Positions 24,243 to 35,231 of a stretch of 64,000 nucleotides of DNA are shown one piece after another (position 1 is the first letter of the stretch; every line of letters starts with the position of its first letter). Made by a program: the position numbers and the translations under genes. The DNA comes from Odontesthes bonariensis (lineage: Eukaryota; Chordata; Actinopteri; Atheriniformes; Atherinopsidae), in the NCBI RefSeq assembly GCF_027942865.1, contig NC_134516.1, positions 25,627,322 through 25,691,321 of the forward strand, in the 5' to 3' direction. A model generated the notes under the pieces. The model made no database searches. It had not been told where the DNA came from and saw nothing but the letters and a program-made list of their open reading frames with translations.

Positions 24243-24725
24243 TTATTTATATAGCCCTTTACAATAGCCAACTGGTACTCAAAGTACTTTACAACAGGAT
24301 AAAAACAACAATACATAAAACAAAACATAAAACACCATTCAGAAATTGTAAAAGTGCTGAAAGTGCTGCAGGGCATTAAAAGCCTTCCACAAGTGCAATA
24401 AAATGGATTGAATAAACTTTGTGTAAAATTACTATAATTAAAAAAGAGCAGATAGAATGGATGCATAGTGGCCCTAATCAGAGTTCGAACGCCAGTCTAA
24501 AAAGGTGGGTCTTAAACTTCGATTTAAAAAAGGCCGAGATCAGTGATGGTGCGGATGCCAGGGGGCAGTTTGTTCCACAGTCTATGGCAAAGGAACGATC
24601 ACCCCACTGTTTAGATCTCGACCTTGGGATCTCTAAAAGAAGTCTCTTTATTTCACTATGGTCACGCCATCTGCGCTTCGGAGAGGCACGGTCTCACTAT
24701 CTACACTTTAAAATCGAATGAGAGA
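24236..24725 (-). mobile_element. RTE-like (Rex3/Expander-type) retroposon 3' region
   Basis: CAAACTTTATTTATATAGCC next to the AATC run, then CAAAGTACTTTACAA, and later GGTCTTAAACTTCGATTTAA and GGGGGCAGTTTGTTCCACAG, are hallmarks of the 3' portion of fish RTE-type LINEs. Orientation is inferred from the short-repeat tail at the left. No reverse transcriptase frame remains. Confidence 0.55.
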
Positions 24726-26219
24726 CGGACAAAGTTCCTACTGGCTCCTGAAGCCGGTGTAGCGGAAGTGGTTCTGGAGGCAGCAGCGACACTTGTAATG
24801 TTCACAGCTTCTGTTTGACACCTCAGAGTTTATAAAACTCATACAACACTATCAGAATACATCGTCACCATAGGAGCCTTTATAAGTTCAGGCTTTCTAA
24901 AGTAACGGGACACACACACATCAGTCCAATCCAGATGTTTTTCTCATCTTTTCATAGTTTCCTGTTTTGCCTTCATAACTCAGATGGAATCAGTCAGTGA
25001 AAAACACAGCAGGCTGTGAGAGAAAGTAAAGGTGTTCACCAGACCAACCAAGGCTGAACCTGAGGGATGTATCACTGAAATTACTGAGCACATCATCAGA
25101 CAGGAGAAGAAGAAGCCCATTTTCACTGATATCAGCATCAGACAGCAGATCTGGAGGTGCTTTTCTTTCTACAGCTGGCCTTCACTCCTCTGTGTCTTCT
25201 CTCCAACCATCTTTGTCCCAACCATTGCATCTGTGGTGTTCAGCACATCTGCAGCATCAGGCCCGCTGGCTCCGTTCTGCTCGTCTTCTGCAGACGGAGC
25301 TTTTTCATGGCAGGAAACCATCCAGTGAGTCAGGATTCTGCAGGAACCACTGGAAGACTTTCACTTCCTCCTTTAGTTGAACGCTTCATCAAACTGACAT
25401 CGTGCAGTTCCTCTATTCGCCACCAGAGGGAGACACATCTCCATCAATGCAGAGTCCCGCTCAGTATTACTGACAGTACTTCACAGCCACTGAGAGGACA
25501 CATTTAAATCAGTAACATACAAAGAAATGATTTCTACATTTGAGCCAGGCTTCCACCTCCATATAAGACACACACTGTGTCCTCATACAACAAGCAGCTC
25601 TCCTGTCTGAGCTTCACATCTTTACAGTTAGCATCAGCACACACAGCATGTTGATGAAGATTCTCACTCATCCAGGTCATGGTAATCCTAAGAGCTCACA
25701 TCCTCTGGCCTAAAAGGCCTCTAGCAAAGAGCCAGATAAGACCAGAGCCACCCACTCTCCAGATAAAGTGCCTTATGAGCTGCTGAAGTTCTTCAAGTAA
25801 ATAAGTTTATATTAGTTTCTCTTTTGGTCAGAGGCTCTGGTGCTCTGGAGTTACACCAAGTGTTTCTGAATGTTAGCTGCAACACCTTTAAAACCTGTTT
25901 TATCTCCATGCAAACAACAGATAATCCTAACTGTCCTGTAGTTCGTAATGTGTCAGATCTCCATTTATTCCATCTCTTTCGCTGCAGTTTTAAAACTTCA
26001 TTACATTTGTTTTGTTGTTGAACCACCAAACCAGCTCAGAAGACACAGTATTTAATGGCTATCAGGTTGAGTGGAGGATGTAAATGAACAAGTGGTTCAC
26101 TTCAAGGCAAGTAAGAACATTCATCTTGAAAATCAACAGAAATCAGCTTGCTGCACTTTTGCATGAAAGGAGAACAAATCCAAGCCTGCAATTGTTATTA
26201 AGTTTTAAACAAGAGGCAC
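24726..26219. other. No gene recognised
   Basis: Several frames of 60-120 codons are open here but none resembles a known domain. AAGATTCTCACTCATCCAGG near 25658 resembles a fish interspersed repeat. The rest is unassigned. Confidence 0.45.
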
Positions 26220-26225
26220 AAGCCT

Positions 26226-26995
26226 GAAGCGTTGAAACAGACAATTATAGCAGATAATAAAACACTTGTGATCTGTGGTGATTTCAACATGGACCTCTTA
26301 AAGGTACATACTCCTAAACAAACTTGTGATTTCTTGGCTGCGTTATACGGTAGAGGCTTGTATCCACTGATCACAAAGCCGAGCAGAGGAGCCACAGATA
26401 GTGCAACATTAACTGACAACATTTTTACACATTCCTTGGACACTGGTATAAATAGTGGTTTGGTAATAAGTGATGTAAGTGATCATTTAGCTGTATTTGC
26501 AACATTTAATGATCAGCTACAGAGGAAGAAAACAGAAAAGCGTAGATATGAAAGGGTAAGGACTGTTAAAGCAATTAATGCTTCAGAAATGAGCTTTAAA
26601 ACAAGAGTGGAATGAGTTTCATACAGATGAAGTAAACACTGCAGACAATTCATTCTTCAACTGTTATTTATCTCTCTATGATAAACACTGTCCAACAGTT
26701 TTATGTTCACATAAGCATAGTTATGCTGAGAAACCTCGGATAACAAAGGCATTAAAAAATGCATGTGAGAAGAAAAATAAACTTTATGGAGACTTCATCA
26801 AAACTAGAACAGAGGTTGCTGAAAAACGCTGAGATGTACAAAAACAGGCTGACCAACATGTTGAGGCAATTAAAGAAGCAACATTATGATAAAATGTTAC
26901 AAATAAATCAAAATAATATGAAGCGCACATGGAACATCCTAAATAATGTAATGGTGAATAAGCCTTATCACCAGATCAACCTAAGTGTTTCATAA
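26226..26995 (+). mobile_element. LINE fragment: endonuclease C-terminus and linker (jockey/L2-like)
   Basis: The first frame (26232-26615) has VICGDFNMDLL and later VISDVSDHLAVFATF, the GDFN and SDH motifs of an AP-type LINE endonuclease. Farther on, YDKHCPTV, KPRITKALKNACEKKNKLY and YKNRLTNMLRQLKKQHYD match the linker before the reverse transcriptase. The frame changes at least twice, around 26610 and again near 26820, so this is a dead 5'-truncated copy. It ends at about 26995 without RT domain. Confidence 0.8.
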
Positions 26996-27045
26996 AGGAC
27001 AATAAGGTGTTTGGCAATCTGACTGAAGCGGCTGATGAATGTAAC

Positions 27046-27650
27046 TCAGTACAGCGGCTCGTGAATCCTCTGGTGCACGTTGAGCATCGTCATGCTCTTG
27101 AATTCCTTCCCGCAGTCGTCACATTTCATGAGGTCCCTCATTTCCACGAGGTTCTCCTGGTGCTCCTTCAGGGCGGACGCGTACTGGAAGTGTTTGCCGC
27201 AGTTTGAGCACCACACGGGTATCTTCAGCGACGACCCCTGTTGGTGGTCGGTGCCGCTCACTTCTGCTCTTGACTCTTTTCTCCAAAAGAAACGGGTGCT
27301 CTTCTTCTGGCAAATGGCGTAAATCTGGTGTCTTTTCAGCCGTGCATGTGTTTAAAATGCTTGTTGCAGTGGATGCAGTGATAGGGCCGATCGTCCGTGT
27401 GGCACTGTGTGTGTCTGTTCAGTGTTCTGACACAATCAAATGCTTTAGAGCAAACGGGGCACACTTTGAGGGCTTTCTTTGCCACGTTTTGCACAGGTGC
27501 AGATGGGCTCTCCTCAGACGTCCCAGGAAGTGTTTCTAAATGAGCTTCCTTTGTGTCGCTGTCACAGTTCTGAGCGGCAGCGCCTGCCAGAATCTGCTCC
27601 AGCGTCTTGCTCTGCAGTGTGTCCTTAAAACATCTGAGGAAACTGGACAA
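27046..27650 (-). pseudogene. C2H2 zinc-finger gene remnant
   Basis: On the minus strand the first part (27650-27336) has two fingers, CPVCSKAFDCVRTLNRHTQC and YHCIHCNKHFK, after an acidic spacer. That frame stops at about 27336, inside the second finger. Another frame (27261-27046) gives VWCSNCGKHFQYASALKEHQ and MKCDDCGKEFKSMTMLNVHQ. The fingers do not continue in one frame, and no KRAB, BTB or SCAN domain is visible. I take it as a broken fragment of a poly-zinc-finger gene, or an exon with draft errors. Confidence 0.6.
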
Positions 27651-27899
27651 GTGGAGGACAAAAGAAGAAGTGTCAGACCTAAAAAACTATCTACAGAAGA
27701 TGAGCAATATCTGAAAGTGATGTCCTTAAGAAAGAGGAAAAAATCCAGCAAAGACCTGACACAGGAGCTGAGAGATGCATCTGGACCTTCAGCTGATCCA
27801 TCGGCTGTTGGCCCGAGCCTCATCAGAGATGGGCTCCATGGAAGGGTGGCTGTCAAGAAGCCGTTCTTAAGGAAGGGAAACAGTAAGCGTTGTTTCTAA
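27640..27899 (+). mobile_element. Tc1/mariner transposase fragment
   Basis: The frame encodes RPKKLSTEDEQYLKVMSLR, KKSSKDLTQELRDASG and GLHGRVAVKKPFLRKGN, the bipartite helix-turn-helix and linker of a fish Tc1 transposase. The catalytic DDE part is absent. It abuts the zinc-finger remnant. Confidence 0.85.
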
Positions 27900-28394
27900 G
27901 TGCTTGTTAAAATGATTATTTAAGATAGTAATTAAGTGTTTTTTAGGCGATGTGAAAACCGTTTGCTGTGACTTTCAAATCTGCTTCAGAACCTGGACGT
28001 GTTTCTTCAGATAAACTCCTGACCAGCTGTGAAAAAGCAGTGAAAATGTCTGGCCTGTAGAAACTTTGTGATGTCAAACAAGATCAGAGATGACATCACT
28101 TGTGATGTCACTACAGTGATGACATCACAGCTTTGTGAAGGCTTCTGTTCTGTCTCTTCTGGTCTGTGGTTCCAACCACAGATTCTGGATGGAAGTGAAG
28201 TCCGGATTCCAGAATGTTGATTTGTGTTCTCTGTTAATCTCTGGACGACTTCAGCTGATTACTTCCTGTCACTGTCACGTTGGAAGGTCCACTTCTGCCA
28301 GTTTTTCAGCAGCCAGTATCATGTTTTCCACCAGCAGTGTTTCCCAAGACAGAATAATGTCAGTTTTTTTTTTAAATCTGACAGGTAACCAGGG
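27900..28394. other. Non-coding stretch with ATGACATCA palindromes
   Basis: At 28055-28135 GATGACATCAC and GTGATGTCAC repeat four to five times, as in the 3.23 kb macrosatellite unit. Nothing else was recognised. Confidence 0.5.
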
Positions 28395-28720
28395 AAGGAA
28401 GGACAAGAGGCAGGGAGGTGGTCAGCCACTGTGTGGCCTGGTGTGGGAATAATCACCTCAGCTGCTGATTTTAGGAGGAGCACCACTAAGCCAAACAGCG
28501 TCTCCATCCCAGGAGAAGAGGTGGCTGAGGAACACCTGGGAGTTTACCTGTTGCATATCTCTTATAAGTCTGTGGTGCAGAGTGCATCTTTCTTCAGCAC
28601 CATCTGCTGTGGCAGCAGCATCAGAGCCAGCGACTCAAAGAAACTGAGCAAACTGCTAAAGAAGGCTGGCTCTGACCTGGGGACTGCTTTGGAGCTGTGT
28701 TTGATGAGCACTCACTTCTT
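28395..28720 (+). mobile_element. LINE fragment: reverse transcriptase C-terminal part (L2/CR1-like)
   Basis: The reading frame includes DFRRSTTKPNSVSIPGEEV, EEHLGVYLL, then SYKSVVQSASFFSTICCG, SSIRASDSKKLSKLLKKAGS and LGTALEL. These match the thumb region at the end of fish L2/CR1-like RTs (usually HLGVYLDNKLDW and VCWGSSI). About 40 residues between the two blocks are missing. Confidence 0.7.
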
Positions 28721-28859
28721 TTTTTTTTTTTTAAACCCCTTGTCCTGTCCAGCATTATGGCAGCAGAATTGTAATCTGAATACCGTTTATGGCAAACACA
28801 TTTGCTATACCAAGGGTTGCTTTATGAATGTAAAGCTCCCCTTGATGCCCATCAACTCC

Positions 28860-29290
28860 TTATTTATTTATTTATTTTTGTTACAATACTTAACATGATG
28901 TGATAGTGTGATAGTGCCAAACCGGACCGGGGGACAGAGAGAGAGAGGGAGAGCGAAGAAGGGAAAAAAAGGAACAGAAATATGAAGAGACAAACATAGA
29001 AAACAATGAAAAATCAGACAACCAGCTGCTACACCTGTAAAAACAAAACTGAAGACAATCCAAGGCTTTTGTGGGGAATCCAGCCTTAGAGGCACCAGGA
29101 GCACCTGTAAGCAGACAAGCAGAGAACAAACACACAAACACAAACAAACAAAAAAGCACAAGCAGCAGCAATCACATGGCAACCTTCCGTCAAGGAATCG
29201 AATCCTGTTCCTCCGCTTAACAGGCGGATTCTAACCATTGACCAGCGAATTGTCAAGCATTTGCATGACTGAGAGCGTAAATTGACTGTG
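28860..29290. other. Low-complexity, AG-rich non-coding stretch
   Basis: Contains a TTTA run (28860-28878), a GA-rich tract (28935-28980) and CAAACA repeats (29130-29155). There is no gene. Confidence 0.5.
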
Positions 29291-29295
29291 GAAGG

Positions 29296-29367
29296 GGTTC
29301 CATGGTGTAAAGGTCAGCACTCTGGACTCTGAATCCAGTGATCTGAGTTGAAATCTCGGTGGAAACT
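29296..29367 (+). tRNA. tRNA-Gln(CTG)-like gene, decayed
   Basis: The sequence folds as a tRNA with anticodon loop CTCTGAA inside the CTGGA/TCCAG stem, which gives anticodon CTG, and it closely matches eukaryotic tRNA-Gln. One acceptor pair is lost (G2 opposite A71) and the T loop reads TTGAAAT instead of TTCAAAT, which damages the B-box. No T4 terminator follows nearby. Probably a pseudogene. Confidence 0.75.
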
Positions 29368-29678
29368 TCAGGTGTGTGCTGTCATGGTTGTGTTCTGGAA
29401 AGAAGATGAGTTGAGTAGGCTAGTCAGTTGTGAAATGACACCAGAGTGCACGATTCCAGATGAGAGGATCTATGGTATGTGACATCACACCTCTGTGTTG
29501 ATAGTTGAATCTTTTTTGGTTTCTTCTTGCATATTCATTTACGATTCTTCTATTTATCCATGCTCTCCCACAGGAGTGTGTTACAATCCCACTTCTGACT
29601 CAATTTGTTGAAACAAAATTTGGGAAAACTTACATCATTCTTTGGCTTCCGGAACACTAGTGAATAGACATGGTTCCA

Positions 29679-29751
29679 GTTTCCGTAGTGTAGTGGTTAT
29701 CACATTCGCCTAACACGCGAAAGGTCCTCAGTTCGAAACTGGGCGGAAACA
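29679..29751 (+). tRNA. tRNA-Val(AAC)
   Basis: A complete 73-nt tRNA: acceptor GTTTCCG pairs perfectly with CGGAAAC, the anticodon stem TTCGC/GCGAA encloses loop CTAACAC (anticodon AAC), and the B-box GTTCGAAAC is intact. The A-box region TAGTGTAGTGGTTA is standard. Only runs of three T follow in the first 40 bases, so the terminator is weak. It is likely functional or recently so. Confidence 0.93.
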
Positions 29752-30204
29752 TTACTTGCTCCTCCTTTATTTATTTCATCCTTGTGTGAAGATGTATGAC
29801 TGCACGTTAATGATAGCAACATCAACATATTCATAATTATGGATAGGAGGGGAGCCTCATCTGCTATTCTTGACATGTAAAGTACATTTTTGCAGGTTTT
29901 GAAAGGATTTTCTGATGCTATGGTGTGAAACGGACTTAGGCGAATCCCTAGCTGCTGAGCGAAAATGGCAGCTTTTATGAGTATTAAAGGAGACATATTT
30001 TACCTCTTTAAACAAGTTAGAATTGGTCTATGGCACTGATGCCATGGTAACGGCCCGCGGGCTGGAACCGGCCCGAATGGACATCACAACCGGCCCGGTT
30101 ACATCAGTGGTTGAGAAGTTTTTTTTTTTTTTAAATAAATAATACTATTATCAACAAATTTAAATCTACTTTTGTTTTTTGATCCTTAACCCCCTTGTGT
30201 CTAA

Positions 30205-30903
30205 GGCCCCATCCACACGTAGCCGGGTATCTGCTAAAACGAATATATTTTTCTACGTCTGGACCTGTCGTCCACATGAAAACGCATAAAAACGCATCGT
30301 AAAGGCATGTTTTTAAAAACTCCGGGCAAAGTGAAGATTTTTGAAAACTCCGTTTATGCAGCTGCGTGTAGACAGATAACCGGAGATTTGCGTTTTCGAA
30401 CGTCACAATATGCGCCAAAACAACAACAGATCTCCTTTAAAGTCTAAAGTGCGACCTTTGTTTACTGAAGAAGCATGGATGCCTTGAGAACTGTGGTGGT
30501 TATTATTGTGCAGGCGCTGTTTACTGCCTTGATTTTACACACCCAAGTCGTACTCCCAGAGGAATGGCGTGACAATTTCCACATGTCCCGGTCCTCACTC
30601 CTGTCGCTGTCGGAATTATGACGTCCTCATATCGAGGGGCAGTCCACTGTCATGCGATCACCTGTCCGTGTGCTCAAAAAAGTGGCGTGCACACTTTATT
30701 ATTTAGCTGACGAGGGCAGATTGCGCAAAACAGCAAATGCATTTGGGTTGTCAAGACAGGTGAAAACGCAAATGTTCGGTTATGTGTGGAAGGTGTTTTT
30801 TTCGAAAACGAGGTAATGTGGATACAGATTTTTTTATAAACGGAGGGGGGGAAACGTTCGGTTTTAAAAATACCCGGCTACGTGTGTACATAGTCTAGGG
30901 CCT
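30205..30903 (+). mobile_element. PIF/Harbinger element with transposase remnant
   Basis: Both ends carry inverted ACACGTAGCCGGGTAT. Inside, around 30545-30760, the frames encode PEEWRDNFHMSRSSLLSL, LRPHIEGQSTVMRSPVRV and KVACTLYYLADEGRLRKTAN, the N-terminal part of a HARBI1-type transposase, with a stop between the first two blocks. The catalytic core is missing, so it is a deleted, non-autonomous copy. Target duplication is unclear. Confidence 0.8.
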
Positions 30904-31618
30904 TTTCAGAGACTTTGAGGCAGTTGTCATCACCTTGACATTTTCAAGTATTTCAACTAACTGTAAACATCTATGCAAAAGTGACACATATGGTTGTATT
31001 CTGAGAAGCCTAACAAAAAACAATATGAGAGTGAAGTGAATGTAATACAAACAAGTTTTATTTCAATTGAGGGGAAACACAACTGTACAAAAAAACAAGT
31101 TTTAGAGGTCTTCAAACAGTGCAAGAAAACACACTATAAATATATCTAGCCAAGACTTTTGAAGGTTGAACCTTGTAAACAAAAGTGTTGGCTGCATAAA
31201 AGTAAAAAGTGCAGTCAGAAATGTTTTGTTGTTTTCACACAAACTCTAAAAAAGTTTTTGTAACTCCAGGCAGTGGCCCTCATTTATCAAACTTGCGTAA
31301 GACGAAAAACGTGCGTAGGTCGTGTGTACGTTCTTTTCTGCACAAAGGTTGGCATTTATCAAATCCATCGTGAGCGCAGGAAAGATGAAATCGCCACGAC
31401 AGGTCTGAGGCCGTGTACGCACTTTTCCATTTTGACTTGCGGTGACTGCAACACAGCAGCGTCACTAGTGCGTGCCTCAGGAGTCGCAACAAATCCCTTG
31501 GTTAAAATTACAGACTTATCACTTCAAAGAAGGCCCATGTTTTATTTGACTTCAACATAAATATAAACATAAACGCAAATTAAATAAATTAAACAAGTAC
31601 AACTCCGTATTTGGAAGA

Positions 31619-31954
31619 GTGATGGCTCATTATTCAACCGTGCACCCTCACACCGAACAAGAGAGGCGCTTTAACACTGCGCATACGCGCACGCGTGCCA
31701 CTGTGGAGAGCTGTATAGGGCTCCTAAAGCTGGATCTGTCTCTCGGCTGCGGGGGGAACCCTATACGCCCGAAAAGGTATGCAATATTATTATTGCATGC
31801 GGGGATCTCCATAACATTGCCCAAAAAAATGGAGTGCCATTTCCAGATGTACATCCAGAGGACCACGCACCCAGAGATCCCTTCCACCAGCCTGCACAGC
31901 CAAGAGCGCTCAGGAGGAGAGAGGAACTTATTCAGCGATTCTGACTTTCGGTAA
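31619..31954 (+). pseudogene. Harbinger transposase C-terminal fragment
   Basis: The peptide has EQERRFNTAHTRTRATVESC and IGLLKLDLSLGCGGNPIRPK, matching the (F/Y)N..H...R..VE..IG.LK signature near the end of HARBI1-like transposases, including the last catalytic Glu. The rest of the enzyme upstream is missing, so it cannot act. Confidence 0.8.
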
Positions 31955-32000
31955 GCATTCTGTTATTCAAGGAAAAAAGAAAGGAGAACAACGATTTCTT

Positions 32001-32655
32001 TCAGCATTTATTCTGTGACTTCAGTGTTTCATTTATGTCTTTCAATGTACTGTCAATAGATTGCATGGTGTGTGTTAAAGCCATCATCCACTTCACGATC
32101 TCTGTTTGTCTTTCTAGGACCTCTGTGGTTAACACGGCTGGCCGGTGTGACGCTGCAGACCGGGGGGCAGAGGCAGAGGCTTCGGTTGTTGACGGGGCCG
32201 CGTATTCGTTGCGCGGGTCAGGTTGCCCGGATGCCACTTCGGATTCATCTGTGAATGAAAAATATTAGTTTGATTAGGAACCTCATTTGTGTTGAAAATT
32301 AAAGCAACTGTGTTATTTAAACGTCTTGGGTGTGCAGTCATTCTTACCATTCTCGAGCTCTGACATGGGCGCATCAGTGTCAAGTTTCCCTGGCACGCCT
32401 GATGAGGACGTAGCTCCGATCAGGCCAGCCACCCTCTCCTCCAAGGCACTCAAATCCAAACCTGGATCCCCCCCCCCCCCGTTTGTGACATGCTGCGTCG
32501 GAGAGCTGCGACCTTCTTTTTTGGCCAATTTCATATCGGACCACTTCTTCCTGATCTTACTGGAGAAAAAGTAAAACGTCGCTCAATTTTAGATTTAATT
32601 TAATCTGGAGTTTATCACATTTTATTGACCATCACAGTAGGGGAAAATACATACC
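32001..32655 (-). pseudogene. Harbinger SANT/Myb-like accessory gene, partly deleted
   Basis: On the minus strand three exons can be traced. An exon end at 32655 (donor before GTATGT) gives VNSVGDVNRRPDE; a middle exon begins after CTTTTTCTCCAG at about 32556 with KIRKKWSDMKLAKKEG and ends at about 32347 at a GTAAGA donor; a last exon from about 32250 to 32001 ends ...IDSTLKDINETLKSQNKC. The pattern KKWxDMK and the coiled C-terminus are typical of the DNA-binding partner protein of Harbingers. The N-terminal half of the SANT domain is not recognisable. Confidence 0.7.
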
Positions 32656-32999
32656 TCGTCCGGTCTGCGATTTACATCGCCAACGCTGTTGACAGCCGTC
32701 CCAGCTGTCGACGCTGTTGGCAGCGTTTCTTTGCCGCCTTTCGTCTATCCATGTCGCAAACTCTAGAGGTGCGGCCTCTCAGCCCCCTTTTGTAGAAGGC
32801 GTGGTTAGGATCATTACGATGGATTTCGGCCGCCGGATTTATCAACAGCCGCTCTGTTTTACGATGGGATTGGTGTGGTACGCATGTTCTGTAAATCTCA
32901 CTTGAGCCTCTGCGTACGACGAGTTCTCCGCTCATATCTACGATGCTTTCTACGACGGCTTGATAAATGAGGGCCAGTGTCTCTGAGCGTTGAATACTA

Positions 33000-33495
33000 A
33001 TTAGATGGGTGTGTAACACCCCTGATTCCCCCCACCCCCCTGTCACTCTCCATGTGATAATTGTCTGTCACTGGCAGGACATTGCTGCCTTCCCCCACAT
33101 GCTGGCTGAATGGGGCGTGTTCTCACCTGTGAATAGCCACTCAATCACCTGGTACTTTACATGTGAATAGCAATGGGTGTGGCCTAGGAAGCTGCTGCAG
33201 TCTGCGACTACAGAAAATCCAAAGATTTCTGTTCACTCTCTTTAAAAAGGGCCAGCTATATAATTTATTTATAAAATATATATATTTGAAAACTAGAAGT
33301 TTCAAGGTTTTTAATGGTGTCACTTATATGTTTGAATGACAAAAACTCACAGAGTTACAGATGTGTTTTTGGAGATGTGTCAAAAATGCCCACCGGTGGG
33401 CATTAGACCCCAGAGTGTTAATGGTTTTAAGTATAATATTCATTTAATTAATTTTCACGTAATCCAACAGTTTGTCTCTCGCTCGTGCCGGTCTC
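33000..33495. other. Remainder of TTAA element and unassigned flank
   Basis: Up to 33417 this is the inner right part of the TTAA-flanked element. From 33422 to 33495 I see nothing. Confidence 0.4.
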
Positions 33496-33565
33496 AGTAC
33501 CTTGGACAGAGACCAGTGCACGCGCTGCAACAGAGACGGGCAGCGCGTGCACTGTCCAAGGTACT
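33496..33565. repeat. Imperfect hairpin upstream of hAT-like gene
   Basis: AGTACCTTGGACAG plus GTGCACGCGCTGC on the left (with a 6-nt bulge AGACCA) pair with the complementary 33540-33565, around an 11-nt loop. It ends 34 bp before the transposase ATG. Confidence 0.85.
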
Positions 33566-33598
33566 GACTGACGAGTCGCGCGACATCAGTCAGGAAGG

Positions 33599-34677
33599 AT
33601 GTTGTCTAAAAAGCGGAAGGTTGACTCTGAATGTAGAATCTTTCAGGAGAGATGGAAAGAAAAGTATTTCTTTTGGGAAGTGAGGGGCAAACCAGTGTGT
33701 TTAATTTGTTCGCAACAAGTGGCTGTGCCAAAGGAGTACAACATCAGACGACATTACGAGACCCATCAGGAGAAGTACAACGACTACACAGGGCAACGTA
33801 GGACACAAAAGCTAAACGAGCTAGCCTCATCCCTCCAAAAACAGCAAGCGGCTTTCTCGAAATGCCGAGAGACATATGAAGGTTCTTTTTAATTGTATAT
33901 CTTCTCAAATTCTTATTTTTACGTTAACTGCAGCTGTTTTCGAATGGGGATTTCTGTCTCGGCGCGCCTCCGTTAAGTTCTGATGGCGTTGCCCCTGGCA
34001 ACCAACAGCGTCTCCTGCCAACATGGCCGACCGCGACTCCTCATTCTCAATACTAACTTAACATTTTATTTCATGTTTATGGGCAGTGAAGGCGAGCTAT
34101 GTCATCGCATGGGAGATAGCCAAAGCTTCCAAGCCTTTCTCTGAGGGCGAATTCGTGAGGACCTGCATGATAAAGGCAGCCGAGCTAGTGTGTTCAGAAA
34201 ATCGACAAGCTCTTGCGAACATCAGCTTATCCCGACCAACAATGACCGAGAGAGTGGAAGAGCTCTCCAGAGACTTGCATAGCCAACTTAAAGAAAAGAT
34301 TAAATCCTTCGTCGCGTTCTCCATTGCTCTTGACGAGAGCACTGATGTGACTGATACGGCTCAGTTGGCGATATTTATTCGCGGAGTGGATGCTGCCTTA
34401 AATGTCACGGAGGAGTTTGTTTCCGTGGTACCCATGACAGAAACGACTACAGCTAACGACGTGTTTGTTAGCCTTGTCGGGGCCCTTGACAATCTGGAGG
34501 TGGACTGGAGTCGTGCTGTCAGTGTGGCTACGGATGGTGCACCTTCCATGGTAGGAAGAAAGGCCGGAGTTGTCGTCAAGTTGAGAGAAAAGGTACGAGA
34601 GGCTAACCCAGACCAGGTATTCTGGAACTTTCACTGCATTTTACACCAAGAGGCGTTGTGCAGCAAAAGTCTGAAGT
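33599..34677 (+). pseudogene. hAT-type transposase-derived gene (GTF2IRD2/ZBED-like), truncated
   Basis: The first exon starts at the ATG at 33599 (MLSKKRKVDSECRIFQERW), with a zinc-finger-like CLICSQQVAVPKEYNIRRHY ending H.xxxxH. After an intron (acceptor TTTATGGGCAG at about 34086), the second exon reads KASYVIAWEIAKASKPFSEG, CMIKAAELVC, LDESTDVTDTAQL, VATDGAPSMVGR and NFHCILHQEALCSKSLK. These are the hAT RNase-H-fold motifs including the DESTD and TDGAPSM blocks of GTF2IRD2-like proteins. After about 200 codons of exon 2 the homology stops at 34677, exactly where the tRNA-Ser array begins, so the C-terminal half (with the last catalytic Glu and dimerisation region) is lost. Confidence 0.85.
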
Positions 34678-34845
34678 TAACTTTTCGCAACCCTGAGTCA
34701 ATAGTGTTATCGTCAGAGATCAATCTGTGCAAGAGTTCATGTGATCAACGACACGTCTGCCCTCTGTTTTGTTTCATCAAATAGTCTAAGGAACTTGTGC
34801 TTCTTTCCAGGTTAACTTTTCGCAACCCTGAGTCAATAATGTTAT

Positions 34846-34927
34846 CGTTGTCGGCAGGACTCGAACCTACGCTGGGAGACCCAAATGGATTTCTAATCCA
34901 TCGCCTTAACCTCTCGGCCACGACAAC
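34846..34927 (-). tRNA. tRNA-Ser(AGA), array copy 1
   Basis: Acceptor GTTGTCG pairs with CGACAAC, loop TTAGAAA gives anticodon AGA, and the long variable arm (TGGGTCTCCCA) of serine tRNAs is present. B-box GGTTCGAGTCC is intact. It is the best preserved member. No T4 run follows on its strand for well over 100 nt. Confidence 0.92.
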
Positions 34928-35231
34928 TACGTACATGTTCGTTCATCTTTGACATTCAACGGTTACAAATCATCATTTTCATGAAAGAATTCAACTCCTG
35001 AGACAGACCTAAGTTATGGCGATCAAGAAAAAGCTTTTTTGTTTGTTTGTTAGAAATGGTCAATCTTTCAAAATGGGTCAGAGGAAGGAGCTGTCTCTTC
35101 AGAGATCAATCTGTGCAAGAGTTCATGTGATCAACGACACGTCTGCCCTCTGTTTTGTTTCATCAAATAGTCTAAGGAACTTGTGGTTCTTTCCAGGTTA
35201 ACTTTTCGCAACCCTGAGTCAGTAAAGTCAT

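Larger units (their letters stand above)
31275..32975. mobile_element. PIF/Harbinger element, 1.7 kb, AGT duplication
   Basis: GGCCCTCATTTATCAA at the left end and its complement at the right end form the TIRs, flanked by AGT at 31272-31274 and 32976-32978. It keeps the C-terminal part of the HARBI1 transposase on the plus strand and a three-exon SANT/Myb-like accessory gene on the minus strand, the standard two-gene, tail-to-tail Harbinger plan. The N-terminal two thirds of the transposase are gone. Confidence 0.9.
30190..33417. mobile_element. TTAA-flanked (piggyBac-like) element hosting two nested Harbingers
   Basis: TTAA lies at 30186-30189 and 33418-33421, and the inner ends are imperfect inverted repeats: the left TTAACCCCCTTGTGTCTAAG and the complement of the right, TTAACACTCTGGGGTCTAAT, match at about 16 of 21 positions. 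A CCCACCGGTGGGC palindrome follows the right end. TTAA duplications occur in piggyBac and Kolobok. No transposase is left; removal of the two nested Harbingers leaves about 0.8 kb. Confidence 0.6.

Noticed and set aside
25032-25507. Overlapping frames of 98 and 116 codons
   Set aside because: No domain, no splice or promoter support and no codon pattern distinct from surroundings.
28868-29182. Cys/Phe-rich hydrophobic frames on the minus strand
   Set aside because: They arise from GA-rich and CAAACA low-complexity sequence; no signal or domain pattern is convincing.
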